Positions 28,301 to 41,645 of a stretch of DNA of 64,000 nucleotides are shown here, piece after piece. Positions within the stretch are counted from its first letter, which is position 1, and the number at the start of each line of letters is the position of its first letter. The position numbers and the translations under genes are program-made. The DNA is taken from the NCBI GenBank assembly GCA_030141605.1, contig JAQGDQ010000019.1, forward strand, positions 870,001 through 934,000, given 5' to 3'. Below the pieces are notes generated by a model. The model was not told the origin of the DNA. It ran no database searches and saw only the letters and a list, made by a program, of their open reading frames with translations. Source of the stretch: Tubiluchus corallicola (lineage: Eukaryota > Priapulida > Priapulimorpha > Priapulimorphida > Tubiluchidae).

Positions 28301-30154
28301 ACGGATTCTTGGCATGCATTGGCTTCACAAGATTTACATGATGTGATTATGCAGGGGATACGCATTGAGGCAAAGATTTGTGTAATGTATATTAATGTAT
28401 CTGTTTGCAAACCGTGCCGAACTTGCGTTTTAATGCATCTATTTCAGGCCATGCAAAGCTTTGTGTGGTAATGTAATTGACTAACTGTAACCTGTTTACT
28501 GTAAGCATAAAACAGAATAGACTGAAATGGGAATCAGCAATAGATTGTTCTCGTGAAATAAGACAATAGAAAATATCTGAACTGTTTGTTGTGCAAAGAT
28601 CTGTATTTGTCTAAATTTTATCTCATATTGCCAATAGTTGTTTCATCAGAGTAAAAATTGTCGCAGATAAATTTTCAGTATAAGGAATAGTTATAGTGTG
28701 ATGAATAAATAATTTAAAACATTAAAGTAGGCTAATCATAGTTATATATTGAATGCGCTGTCTAATATCAGACAAATGATGAGCTTCAGATTTTACTAAA
28801 AATAACAAAGTAGAGCATAAGTGTACGACATTAGCCCATTTTACTATGTAATATTAAACAAAATCTGTCCACAAATGAAACTCGTTTAGTTGACTGAACC
28901 GTTGAAAGTTGCCCTCGAAATATATCCTAGTAAAGTATTAAACTATTACTACAAGTAGCAATCCGATTGTAACCTCAAAGCCACAAATCAGATTACATTT
29001 CGTGTCTTGCCATGACGTTATTACAAGATCAATAAGTTGATCAAAATCTAAGTCTTCGGCTCATATAAAACCTGCTAGGCAAGCAAGTTCGTGAGAAACA
29101 CCAAATGCTTTCTCTATAATATCAGAGAGCTGCATTTTAGTGCTACACACAGCTGTGTTCTCCCATGATGGCTGATTTATTAAATAAGTACCTGCAGGAT
29201 CTGGTGAAATGGCGTAGCGCACCTTAACACAATTTAGAATTGAGAACTTGTGTAAAATGTTTATATCAAGAGTCAAAGCTGTTGAAGTTGATTTACTTAA
29301 TCCTGAAATTTTTGGCTGAGTGGTTTATGTCTGTATATTACTTCAACGGAGTTATTTGCAATAATGGATCTTCCCCTGACCCACAAACAAAGTTAAGTTA
29401 ATTATATTGATAACAAACTGGAATAGACTGCCAACTGCTGCACATTGAAAAAGGGCTTCCGCGTTCTTTTTGTCTGGCTTCTAGCGCCTCTGATAAGCTT
29501 GTTTATAGTGTTGATGGACTATATTGGGCTTATTTCTTGCACTGCGTGAAATATAAGCACGGGATTAACGAAATCGTTTGGTAAAAAGAACGCTATGTGC
29601 AACTCTAACTGTTATTATTAATTTCGTGCGTGTATCTGTATTAAAATGTGAGGCGTGGAAATGTAAAGCATGTCTTTTATAAATCTCGTCAAAAACTACC
29701 GGGTTATTTGAACTGTTGTTAAGATAGAAGGATGAAATGAGGATCTACTTTAGTTGTAAGTGGTCTAGCGGTGAAACATTTAGCTTGTAAGTTAAATGTC
29801 ATTGGTGAAAATCCGAGATCATTCTCGATTTTTTAATTTTTTTCTCAGCAAAGATAATCAGAGAAGAACTAGTTTAGTTCACGTGACCTCATAGCATCTT
29901 TACTGTCTTTACTGTCCTTGCTAAAAGTTGTTTTTTACAAAATGAAAAATATGCCATACTATATGTGTGAATCTTTAAAGAATATTCAGCCAGGTTTGTT
30001 TCTATCGCCTGTGCGGTTGGAATGACATACATGTTTTGAAAATGTTCATCTTTTTCAACTTGAAAGCGCATTTATTTGCATTTGCTAGGAAGTTGAAACT
30101 GATATTTTCTATCTAGGGTGTCATTCCACTTTAATAATCGAATAACATTACTTT
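25371..30154. other. non-coding stretch, probably PLC-beta intron 2
   Basis: No exon is recognised. Two items stand out. At about 28818-28845 the minus strand reads TAAAATGGGCTAATGTCG, a lone copy of the terminus of the 5.4-7.0 kb element. At 29061-29276 an unassigned 71-codon minus-strand frame includes SPDPAGTYLINQPSWENTAV. The tRNA-like sequence at 29755-29825 is listed separately. Confidence 0.5.
29755..29825 (+). repeat. tRNA-like sequence (SINE head?)
   Basis: An A-box-like word (TGGTCTAGCGGTGA, 29761-29774) is followed about 35 nt later by a degenerate B box (GGTGAAAATCC, 29804-29814). The spacing fits a tRNA gene, but the B box has lost its TTC core and no clean acceptor stem is seen. 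It is read as a decayed tRNA-derived SINE head and not a working tRNA. Confidence 0.4.
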
Positions 30155-30262
30155 TAGCAAATTCAAGCAAACATTACAGTGAGAGGCACCCCCCCCCCAC
30201 TAACACTTCTTACTGAACATACTTTACGTTCTAATCAAATTATCGACACTTTTGATAAATTT
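30155..30262 (+). repeat. 108 bp direct repeat, copy 1
   Basis: From TAGCAAATTCAAGC to TTGATAAATTT, including a run of about ten C, this segment recurs at 31721-31828 with only one visible difference inside (at the end of the C run). The two copies are 1566 bp apart. Confidence 0.92.
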
Positions 30263-31720
30263 CAGGATTTTGTTATTGACATATCTTTAATCGAATTGAG
30301 AATAGGCCTGTATATATATATACAGCTGTAAGCCCGCATAATATGATTGTCTGTGCATGTTTTATTGGCTTTGTATATGATACAACAGCCAGCTTTACGT
30401 AACACATTGCCTGCGTGTACAAATTTGCACAAGCATCCAGCTAATCTGTATTGATTTGTACCTTATTGTATACTCGTTGATTCTGGTCAATTGAATGACA
30501 TGTTCTTTACGAAATTTCCCAGGAATTGACGAGCTAGTCACGCACACTAGTTGGACATGTTGCTACTGTCACACAAGGCTATTTCTACTGCTATTAACAT
30601 TCAAAGGTCATCTCTCTGTGAAGCCTACGATTGAGGTTGACACAAAATGTTGATGAAGCCGGCCGCGCGCTGGGATCATCACACAATTTCACAGTCGTCT
30701 GTATCTGTTGCCTGGGCAACGCGTCAACAATGTGTAACTTACCTGCAAACTGTGTGCGGTGAAAAATAGATAGCTCGGCGTCTGTCTCATTGCGACAACT
30801 TAATTATTACCTGGATGTCTAATTATGACAGGTGGAAGTTACTGCTCGATTTTAATTACTTATACGTGGCACGTGCATTCGTTTACACTTTCCTATTTAA
30901 AGAAAAGGCAAGTCTCTTGGGAAGATGGGCTTAATTTTACCTTTTCAGAAAAATGTTTGAAAGTTTCATCAATAAAATTATGCTAAGCGTCTCGTGTAAA
31001 CCCCTCTCCTAGTAAGATCAATTTAAAGTCGCGATCACTTCACACATGTGCACTCTCATTTTGAACATTTCTAGTGAAAAATGGCGTCATTCGGTTACTG
31101 TGCCTTAACACTTATCCCGCCAGGCGCTGGAGTGAACTTCTTTTGCAGCTGCAGTTACTATCATCAAAGTACAAACAATCCAAACGTAAAATGAGAGATT
31201 ATTAACACTATTTTTTGCTTTTTGGTGAATCCTGTTGTCCACTATGTAATGAAAATCAGTTACTGTCGATAACTAGCCAAGGCCCCGCCAAAAATTTTGC
31301 TCATAAATTCAACAAAGCGCGAACATTCTACATAGTGTTCGTTTGTTATCCTTGAACTTTGATAGTCTGTTAGGTATTACAATCAACACAAAGCCAACAG
31401 CGTTTGCCGAACCAAAGTTTTAAGCTGACTACAGTGGAATTATGTCAGAACAATGCAAGCATCAATGTAGCTTATAAGCGAGAATCGCACAAAATTGAAC
31501 CTTCATCCCGGTTCTTCCTCTTTCCAAAGAGCTAAGTATTGCCTTCCAAGAGCCCAACCAGGTGCTGCTAGAACATTTTTTCTACACGGTTTTCTGTCAT
31601 AATTTCGAAAAAATCGAGTTAGGTCAAGGACAATGCCCGTTGTGGGAAACCGTGGCCACTCCGGAAATCTAAGTATGCCTACTACATACCACCGAATTGA
31701 AATTTCTATCCAGCCATTAT

Positions 31721-31828
31721 TAGCAAATTCAAGCAAACATTACAGTGAGAGGCACCCCCCCCCCGCTAACACTTCTTACTGAACATACTTTACGTTCTAA
31801 TCAAATTATCGACACTTTTGATAAATTT
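31721..31828 (+). repeat. 108 bp direct repeat, copy 2
   Basis: Near-identical partner of 30155-30262. It lies about 240 bp upstream of the Mtr4-like fragment and next to two further short duplications (31879-31903 and 31913-31961), so this part of the window was assembled by repeated duplication or insertion. Confidence 0.92.
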
Positions 31829-31878
31829 ATTAGCCCGTTAAGGAGTATAAGTTTTGCAAAAAAAACAGGCAAAAAACG

Positions 31879-31961
31879 GCCATTTTTGGAGCTTTTTCTG
31901 CGCATTTTTGTTGTCTTACTTCCTGGAGACATTTTTCCCGCGTTTTAAACCTCTGGAGCTT
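31879..31961 (+). repeat. short duplicated blocks shared with 32217 and 34444
   Basis: The 25 bp block 31879-31903 (gccatttttggagc...tgcgc) recurs exactly at 32217-32241, directly after the Mtr4-like fragment. The 49 bp block 31913-31961 (gtcttacttcctggagac...) recurs at 34444-34492 with one mismatch. These are direct repeats on the same strand. Confidence 0.9.
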
Positions 31962-32070
31962 CTCGTTTACATAATAGAACAAGGCTAAACCACGTGTAAC
32001 AACACACGAACACTTGTAATGAACGTGTAAGCCTCGTATTGTATAGATATCGACCTCCAACACAAAACAG

Positions 32071-32217
32071 CAATATCTAATGGATATTGTGTTCGAGTGG
32101 GCCAACGGAGCGACTTTTGCCAAACTGTGCAAAATGACTGACGTGTTCGAGGGCAGCATTATACGCGCCATACGACGACTAGAAGAACTGCTCAGAGACA
32201 TGGTCTGTGCTTCCAAG
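32071..32217 (+). pseudogene. MTREX: Mtr4 (exosome RNA helicase) exon fragment
   Basis: The 49 codons include [28 protein letters not shown] and [10 protein letters not shown], an excellent match to the C-terminal DSHCT domain of Mtr4/SKIV2L2, the nuclear exosome-associated DExH helicase, close to its C-terminus. It begins right after an acceptor-like cacaaaacag and ends with AAG at the point where, in Mtr4, AAK is followed by about 30 more residues. Here the next bases are instead a 25 bp block copied from 31879-31903. No helicase core or other Mtr4 exon is recognised nearby. It is therefore most likely a stray exon copy, possibly exon plus intron edge. The coding frame itself is undamaged, which suggests a recent move or selection. 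A genuine exon of a host Mtr4 gene cannot be excluded. Confidence 0.8.
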
Positions 32218-32394
32218 CCATTTTTGGAGCTTTTTCTGCGCCCCCCTCGTTCCTCCGTTTGGCCCCGGTGAGACGACGCTGGACCTTGCGTTTGTTATGC
32301 AGATCAACGAGAAAGGTGCCGCCGTAATATATATTACACAATATATATATTATATATATGATCTCCATGTTGGCTAGTTAACGCCCAAAAAGTA

Positions 32395-33090
32395 ACATAG
32401 TAATTATTTTAACAAACTAGAACTGAACTCTATAAGCTAAGTAAATCGCAGGATACCTTCTGTATCCTTGCAGCCTCCCAGAATTCCATGCTTATCTGTA
32501 ATAGTACTTACACATTTTGAGGTATAATCCAGCTATTTAAGCACTTTAACCCGACGACTAATTTTTCCATAAACACAGTTAAACACAGATTTAGTCAAGT
32601 AGAATAACGGAATTGCTGAGTGAGCAGCTGAAGCTTTGTTACGCGTGCCTTCCTGTTGTCACCAATTTACGTCATTTTTTTCAAATATGCCCGCAGATTA
32701 TGTTCGTTTGATTCGAATGATTTAAATTTATTTTGCATTTTTAAACAGGGAGTGTACGCACATACATTATGTAGTAATTTCAATATTTTCAGGTGTATAT
32801 TAAAATACAATGAATGTTGTTCAAGGGTTGTTATCTCCTTTAAGTAAAGCTAAATGAATGGAAACATGAAACTCGGCATCAAACTTTTTTTTGAAAAGTA
32901 AGCACTCAAATTTCAAAAAAAACTTAATGACTGGAAATAAACTATTAATTCTTGAAGTGTGCTTTTTACAAAACTATTATTTTTATTATTTTATTTTTTA
33001 AATTATTTTAACAGGCTAAAACTGCACTCGTTAAGCTAAGTAACCCACCTTGTACCTACTGTATGCTCGTAGCTTCACAGAATTCCATTA
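32395..33090 (+). repeat. dispersed repeat family, two direct copies
   Basis: The phrase running attattttaaca...taagctaagtaa...cagaattcca occurs at about 32400-32490 and again at about 32997-33088. A third copy is inverted at 39385-39585. The first and third copies stay similar for some 170-200 bp (for example aagcactttaa...gactaattttt). AT-rich palindromic stretches lie at 32325-32360. Family unknown, MITE-like in size. Confidence 0.7.
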
Positions 33091-33317
33091 AATATTTGTA
33101 ATTATGTTGTGTAGTACATCCGCATGTATATGTGTATATATAATAATATACCATATATAATAATAGTAATATTTAATATACTATATATATAATAATAAAC
33201 TATGTATATATATATATATACTTGCGAAGTTATACATACACAGTTATATAGTAACAGTGTATGTATGACTCCGCAATTCAGTATAGACATCTACATCCTC
33301 TCTTAATGAGATAAATA

Positions 33318-33603
33318 GGCGGAAGTGGTTTTCTTGGTATACACTCAGCCATTTACTAACCAGACCCAGTGTAGCTCATCTTCAATTGCTGAACTCACAC
33401 CGTAACCATTCAGCTATTCCATTGGCTCCTGATATTAGCTTGAATTTACAATATTTTATGTCGTAATGGTGGAATAAACCAACACTTATTAAAAATCTGA
33501 ATAGGTAATTTTTTGGATTACAAATTCAATCCATTCAGCTCCTTGTAAAGAAGCCATGTCTTAATTCACTCTCAACAGTTCATCAACCAAGTAGCCGATA
33601 TTA
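33318..33603 (+). repeat. about 285 bp direct repeat, copy 1
   Basis: Begins GGCGGAAGTGG and contains CAGCCATTTACTAACCAGAC and CATTCAGCT twice. The whole stretch matches 35095-35374 with scattered substitutions and small gaps. No coding potential is seen. Confidence 0.88.
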
Positions 33604-34443
33604 ATAATCTAACATATATACTAACATAATGTTTATTATTGATATGAGTTTTCACTTTTCAGTTAACACAATAATGTGCCATCTTGCATAACTGGCGTGC
33701 TGCAGCTTGTCCCAACTACTGATCTCCAGAAATTAGCAATTATTACACTCTAGTCTACGATATCATTATTGCAGAGTACAATAATCGCTAGTTTCTGGAA
33801 GAATCTAGTAAATGTATTTTTTTCTGGGGATTCTAAGATTGGAGCGGGCCAACTCACTCTCATTCTAACCCAGATAATTTGTTGCAAACCGGTTTCATTC
33901 CACAATTTGAACTACTTTTTCAGTTTCGTCTGGGTATAAAATGTGTGTATCTAGTGGCTGTTCAAATGTAACACAGTTTTTCATTTTTATTATCATAGAA
34001 GTTTAATCATAAATTTGTCTATTTCGTCTTATTTCTCGGTTAAAGATTGCAGTTCAATCTTGAGCTACTGTAACGCTGTAGCCTTGCTTATAATCACTAA
34101 ACAAACCGTGCAACACTTAGGGGAAAAACTTTTTAACATGTAGCAAATTTCATTTAGCCAAACAACCACTAATTTCTCAGTGAAGTTTACACGCGTAAAA
34201 AGCCCAAAATAACCTCGAGCTTTTATCTTCAAAACGGCGGTTTATTTTCACTAAATTCAAAGCAGCTGTGAGGTTGGGGAGTCTATTTTCTTGTCTTCAT
34301 CGTCCTTATTCTGAACTTGTAAAGAAGCCCTGGGAATACACTTTCTAAGCTTCCTCCAGAACAAATAATGAACCGCTAATGAATACGTTTAATTCGGTTA
34401 ATGTGGATTATGTATATCAATGTGCATGATCCGGGATCATGTC

Positions 34444-34492
34444 GTCTTAATTCCTGGAGACATTTTTCCCGCGTTTTAAACCTCTGGAGCTT
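34444..34492 (+). repeat. 49 bp block duplicated from 31913-31961
   Basis: Reads GTCTTAATTCCTGGAGACAT and continues through a cccgcgttttaaacc core, matching 31913-31961 with one mismatch. It shows that sequence beside the Mtr4 fragment was copied 2.5 kb away. Confidence 0.88.
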
Positions 34493-34673
34493 TTTACCGA
34501 GTCAACGCAATGAAGTAATTTTTACTCCAACAAGATTAGTCAGTAATCTTTTGGGAATGTCATACAGTAAGAGAATAAACATTATTATTGCGACCGGCAG
34601 CATTTATTAACTTAACTCACGAGCAACTAAAATGGGATGCAGTTGCATAAAGCAGAAACTAGAAATACGCTTT

Positions 34674-34975
<302 letters not shown>

Positions 34976-35094
34976 AGTAATTTTGTTAAAGTTCTCATTG
35001 TTCGGCGGAAATTCTCTGTAAACAATAATCTAATGCTATTCAGCACTCAAAGAAAGAACTTACTTATTACGTTGATAGTTGTGGAAAGATTAAT

Positions 35095-35374
35095 GGCGGA
35101 AGTGCTTTCTTGGTATGCTTTCTCAGCCATTTACTAACCAGACCCGATGTAGCTCATCTTCAGTTGCTAAACTCACGCCGTAACCATTCAGCTAGTCCTT
35201 TGGCTAGTTGTTTGAATTCACAATGTTTTATGTTGTAATTGTGGAATGGACCAACACATATTAAAAATCTGAATCGGTTATTTTTGGATTACAAATTAAA
35301 TCCATTCAGCTCTGTGTAAACAAGGCATGTCTTAATCCAATCCCAACAGTTGATCAACCAACTAGCTGATATTT
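35095..35374 (+). repeat. about 285 bp direct repeat, copy 2
   Basis: Partner of 33318-33603, offset about 1777 bp, diverged by scattered substitutions (for example ACCCAGTGTAGC against ACCCGATGTAGC). The divergence suggests this duplication is older than the one at 30155/31721. Confidence 0.88.
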
Positions 35375-38300
35375 GGAAATTAACTTGTAATTATTATTAA
35401 TAAAATTGATTTGAATTTTCAGAACGTTTACGTATGAGACACTGGGGCTCACTACATATAACGTGTTGGTGTGAACTAGAAACTTGTAACTGTAACTAAA
35501 TTAGTGACAGCAGAATTGTAGCACACTTTCAAGCTTAAATCCCAAGGAAAGCTTCCAAAAACTTTTATAATCAAAACTGTGTCACTTTCAGGAGAAGTCT
35601 GTTTTTTCCTGGTTTCTATATGCCTCAGCTTGTTTTATGTTACAGCAGTTATGTAAATCGTACTTACAGAAAGGAACGAACAAAACGCCACATCTAACAT
35701 AGACTCTTAGATTAAAGCAACTTCCTCATCCCTTTTAAGTGTAAGGCGCTCAGCAACTCATTTGCTTTTAATGCAGTTGCGACATTAATATTCTAGTTGC
35801 TCTACGATACTATAGATACCAGACAGGTGTTCTTATGAATTATATTTGTAGAGTGTGTGATTAGCTTAGTAATTTTTGAAGTACCCGGAAATGTCTTTGA
35901 CATAAAGCTAACAATATTGTAAGAAGCTAACACTTTTGTGCGAAAACCTGGTATTAGTAAACCTGCACTTTGTCACATCCTGGTGATTTACGTTTAATTT
36001 TGCATTGGAAAACTTAATTTGTTTCAGAAGATATTACATTTCAATCAACCTTGGTTTAAACTGGCTTACCAAGCTTATAGTAGAAACGACATTTGCACGC
36101 TGCAGCGCTATCTTGCAGCTTCTGTATATTTGTTAAAGCGATGTCCTAATTACCCAAGCAAATCGTAATTGGGCAAGTAATTAAGTTTCGATTTTCCATG
36201 ATACTGGCAACAACACTGTAACGTCACAAATTAAGCAGAAATGAGCAAGGGGACGTGCGTGGCGCCATTGCAAATTGCCGTAAAACAGCTTTGCTGAATC
36301 CCGAGGCGGAAATGCACGAGTAATTACATCACAAGTTCGCTACGTCCTGATGTAATTATGGGGGGAAATAAACCCGTTTTATTCTCCCGAAACAAAAAGC
36401 TGGGTTTTAAATTCAGTTTTGCTGCTTATATATGTATAAAGCGAGGTGCTGTGGTGCTTCGCTTCTCAAATCCTTTCCCGTTAAACAATGAGAAAAGTTG
36501 GATATTGAGAGTGTGTGGTCAAGATATAGAAAATAATTTAAAAGGATGTTTTCCAGTTCCTTAGAATGCATTAGGCAAATGCCGTTTTTTGAACATTTGA
36601 AAAGAAAGATGTTGTCAAAAATTTCTTTTGTCTCTGAAAACCGGACACTTTCATTTATCTAGAACTTGGTCTAAAGCATGCAGACAGATCATTGACAGCA
36701 ATATTAAAGTCATGTATTGGCCGCTATTTAATACATAATTATATTGTATGTTATTATTGGGTATTGTGGCCTAATACACAATTTAAAATACAATATATAA
36801 ATATTATACAGAGTGATATGCTCGCTGCAATTTGAACACAGGTTTTTTTGCTGACATCAAGTGGTTTGTCGGGGAATTAATAACCGTTGGGGATAAAATT
36901 ACATAATGCATAGATAAATAACAACTGGTGAACAAATTAGCAATATATGCAATTGCTAGCAAACATGCCTAACTGTTTATATATGAGTGCCATGTTTCAT
37001 AATGAAAACAGCACATTTCTTTTGCAGACTGATTGCAGACTAAATTACACCATTATACAGTTTGCTTACCTTTCCTATACCCAACAGAATTCCCATTTCT
37101 ACAAATTTTACTTGCTATTGGGAATTCGCAGACAAAGTCAAAATACGCTCTTTGATAGATGCTAACTTGCTGAGTGCTTATTTTACCACGTCTTCGAGCA
37201 TCCATTACCAAGGTCTTCTGCCATTACTGTTAGATTTCTTTCCATTACAGCAGCGTCGAATGTCGATGTATAGCATTAAATATAATTTTAATACAGACAT
37301 GTAATAGTAATACATATTAGCAAAATCATTGATATGCTGGATGTAATTGGTTCATTATGTGTTTGACCTAAGTGTTATTCACATTTCATTGATACTTCTA
37401 TTTGTATGCTCAGCAACAAAATTATTCAAAGCCCTTAACGTTATCACACAAAAGGCCAGCAAAAATTCAAATAGCGAGGTAAATACGTGGTTATGGACTG
37501 TGAAATACGGCAAATGGATGGATGGAAGAGACCTTCTGGATGGTTCGTTCGTCATATTGTTTCATCCAGTGCTTTAATTGATGCTGGATGTTGTGCTAAG
37601 ACACTTCGTTTCAGTTTTTTAAAGGATTACATTTGATTCGAAAGATTCATTTCCGGTGTTGCCACAACCACATCTGCATTAAATAGATCTTGCCACTGTA
37701 TGCTTGATCTCAGCTTCCAGAGTGTCAGACTGCGTAACAAAGAATAAAAAATGAAAATTGAACACTTCATACATGTAATTGTGAAATCCCCAACAAACTA
37801 ACAGTGAACGGCATTCCGTGTTTTAAGTGCTGCCGGTCTGCTACTGCTAATGATGATAGTGATAAAGTTGACGACGACTATGACGGTGGTGGCGGCGGCG
37901 GCAGTGATAAGAGTGATGGCACCTGCAGCGATGCTAGTATTGGTGATGATGATAGTAATAGCGATGATGGTGAGGAAGGTGGATGGCGGTGACGGTGTTC
38001 GTGATGACAGTGATCGTGCAGTGAGTTATGATGATGATGCTAGCGGTGGTGCTGATTATACTGATAATAAAGGCCTAGAAATAACTTTCTTCTCTGAAGT
38101 TAGAAAAGGTTTATTTTATTGAAGTTTCATAGAGAAATCTCCAAATCGGTGTAAGCAGCGGCGGGTTAAGACTCGTGTGATTCAGTTGAGTGCATCGAAA
38201 TTTGTTCAACCTTCATACATAAAGCCTTTAAACTCTACGAACACAGGCATTAAATCTAGTATACTTCTCAACAATGCACAACTTTGCCTAATGTAAAATC

Positions 38301-39384
38301 ATTTTCATTCAAGTATTCTGTCAAAAGAGAGTAAGGATATTATGTTTACCCAACCAACGTCAGTTATATTAGAATTTCCTATGTCGGTTCTTTCATACTC
38401 TAGGAGGAACAAAATTAAAAAATTGCAATAAGAGATATTAAACATTTTTGCTCCACATTTGGTCTTTGCATGCCATTAAATTAGTAATATTAGTTCACCT
38501 TAATGAAGAGCCATGTAACTTTAATTTTACTGATCGGAGCAAATTGTACAAACGTCACAATATCTCTGCCAGTTAACTAGCTTAATTTACCGATACAATG
38601 TGACAATTTGGAACTTGTTTGCTTACTTGATGTGGTTCTGCGCCTGGTTACCAGATTCCCGTGCGATGTATTTTTACAATGACAGATAGAAAGTATTGCA
38701 TTAAGTTACTAAATATTATGAATATTGCAGTTTTGTTTAATTCTGTTATGCTTAGGACTGTTAGCATTGACTCCTTTTATTAAAGATATTTAAATATAAA
38801 TAAATTTAATTTCGAGTTTATTTCTTCTAATCAGTATTATGTCCATGACACATGCGAGTTAGTCGCCTCTTCTTAATTATTTCCCGTGCTTTTGTTGCAT
38901 CAGTTTAATATTTATTTGTGTGGTGCATGCTGATACATACATCATATTAGCTTTCGTGCTTGATCGGCGCTCTTAAATTGACGATCGGTATTGTCTGGAA
39001 ATCGACCAAACGCTCCTCCAGCAGTCTGATAGTCAGCAATCTAAGCAGGCAAACGTCATACATCGTACGTTTATGCAATTGATCAGCAGTCTGGTCGTAG
39101 CGTGACATGTCTTACAAGTTGCATTCACGGCCTTCATCAATCTTGAGGACCCATAGAGCCCGACCTCTGTCTCACTGGGCTTCTATGTACGCAGGTTAAG
39201 ATCCTTTTTGTGTGATTATTTTTAAAACATTTTGTAATTGCCCTAAATGTCTATAAAGGAAAGCTAACCCTCAAACAACATTCATTGCATTTTATCACAA
39301 ATTACCACATAATCTATGCGCATAAAATGCCTTGCTTAAAAATGCAAAAGACAGTTAAATCAGTTCTCCTGCCAAACGAACCTA
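35375..39384. other. non-coding stretch with GAT/GGT-rich tract
   Basis: No gene recognised. At about 37848-38060 imperfect GAT, GGT and GGC triplets give Asp/Gly/Ser-rich frames on the + strand; this is low-complexity DNA and not a supported gene. The rest is AT-rich with no motif seen. Confidence 0.5.
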
Positions 39385-39585
39385 AGTTAAAAGTTAGTCA
39401 TCGGATCAATTTGCTACTTTAAAGTGCTTACATAGCTTTAATCCGCAGTGTTACACCTCAGAATGCGTAATTTAATTATTACTGATAAGCGTGGAATTCT
39501 GCGAGACTGCGAGCATACAAAAATGCCATGCGGTTTACTTAGCTTACAGAGTTTAGTTTTTAATTGTTAAAATAATTATTTTATT
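39385..39585 (-). repeat. dispersed repeat family, inverted copy
   Basis: The reverse complement reads aattattttaaca...ctgtaagctaagtaaaccgc...cagaattcca...aagcactttaa, matching 32400-32570 on the + strand with substitutions and indels. Third visible member of that family. Confidence 0.7.
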
Positions 39586-41645
39586 ACTTTGTCGACGTAA
39601 CTAATTGAGTGGGCGATTTTTATATTATCGTCCGTAACTGGTTCTGCTTGCATAGTGAGTAACATGATTCATTAAAAAGCAAAAAATAGTATTAGTAATC
39701 TCTCGCTTAACGTTTTGGATTGTTTATAGTTGATAATAGTAACTGCAACTGTAAAAGATGTTCGCTGAGGCACCTGGCAGGATAAGTGGTTTATATTGCA
39801 CCGGTTTTTCGTTCAAAATGAGTGCGCCCAAGCTTGAAGTGATCTCGCCTTTAAATTGATGTTACTTAATTACACAACGCGCTTGTCATAGTTTTACTGC
39901 TGAAATTTTCTAACACTTACCTCAAATATTAAAATAAGCTTAACTTCCCGAGACACTTGGCTTTTGCTATGAGCCTGTACACTTATTTTTTTCTTTATTC
40001 AATCTCCGGGAACTGGAAATTTCTTACCGGTCAGTCCGTCTGTGCCGCACTTGTGATCGATCCAGTTACCAAGTAATCTGCGTTATTTGTTGCGAGATTT
40101 TACTGATCGGCGTGGACTTCATTAATCTGCCCCAAGGTCGCACCTTATTGCTCAGACTTAACTAGTTTTCAAGATGTAGCTAAGACAGCTTGGTTAGGTT
40201 AGTTTCGTTTTACCTCAGCTGAGTTACAATTTACATAGCACAGAAATGTCAAATCTATTTATGTTGCTTAAAATTTAAACCTTGCAGTTAGTCACAGTCA
40301 TCTCTAGGCTGAATTTCAGTAGTAGAAAAACTTCAGTCACGTTTTTATACTGCTACACGGCCTTTCCCCGAACTTAACTGCAGTTTATACCTTTGCCACC
40401 TGCTAATTCTACTTTGATTAGCAAAACCACGCAGAACAAACAAACCACAGCCTGTAAAAAGGCCGTTATAAATGAACCAAATGTTTAGTGCTGTGATGGT
40501 GTTTTTTTTTGGTGAGTCCTGTAAAAGTACTTATCAGATTTTATGATGGTGCCATTCCGGCAAGTATGGGTTGCCACCTTCTCACGAACCTACACCAGGA
40601 GTCAAGAGCCAGCAGCTATGGGGTCTGGGAAGCGCTGTAAACCAAAGCATTTCCTGCATTTTAGACGTTTTATGAGGCGTTCTTTAAAAACAAAAATCAA
40701 GAATTTTGAACCGCAAAGTAGTAACACATTTCTTGATTTTAGATTCTAAAAAGGCCTAAAAGTCTAAAACAAAAGTGCAACATTGTAAATCAGTTTTTGG
40801 AGTTTCTTCCCTGTCCCAATACATTTGAATGATTTCACACGTTTTTAAGGTTTCTGGAGATGCGAATTCATAACCGCCTTCTTATAATAGTACCATCATA
40901 GAAACGCTATGAATCTGTTTGTATACTGTGTATTCACTTTCTCTTTTTTTATAATTATAACCATGGTGATTCATCTTATTAAACTGTTACTAAAATAGAT
41001 AATTTGCTTAACGTTACTATGTTGCTACGGGATATTATGCATGTCCAGCCTCATTATCGTGGGATTGCTGCGGCATTCGACCTCATCATCTGTTTGGTAT
41101 GTTTGGATTGTTCGTGTCTTCATTTTTGCGTTGGGAAGGAAAACCAGCTTAATCGCTTAGTGGTTTGATTATCTTTCACCATGCGTCTAAGGAATAAGTG
41201 CTTCCCGGAAATAATTGTGCTTCTCCAGAAACACTGACCGGCAATGACATAGTCTATACAAGTGATCCGTAATAGAGTCATTACTCGATACTAACCATAT
41301 TTTACTCTGAAAGAACACATGCTTCAGACGTCAGAGACTCGCTGCACTAATAACAGAATGGCGGTCGAACATTTTTCAACGAACAGCCAATACACCAGAC
41401 GCAGGTGTTTAATATAGAGGAGGATGTTGTATTATAGATGTCATGTTCCATCGACCAGTTTTAATGTGAGATTTATTGATGCCTGTTCCAACGCCATTTC
41501 GAAGATTGCTATTTCAAAGTTTTCAAGCGAAATTGTCATGACAGCGCACTGGATTTTCACTTTTCATCCACGGGAATCTGATCAGCTGGCTCCATATTAG
41601 ATTATTTTTTCTTCTTTAACGGTTTTGTTTGAACTGCACTTTCTG
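39586..41645. other. non-coding stretch, nothing recognised
   Basis: AT-rich DNA. The 68-codon + frame at 40543-40749 has no family motif that I recognise. No RNA gene, repeat array or transposon end was found by eye. Confidence 0.4.

Noticed and set aside
31830-32216. 128-codon minus-strand frame
   Set aside because: It is antisense to the Mtr4 fragment and its repeated flank, with no family match.
37804-38122. Asp/Gly-rich acidic protein
   Set aside because: Imperfect GAT/GGT triplet tract; the composition alternates between frames and no other exon is seen.
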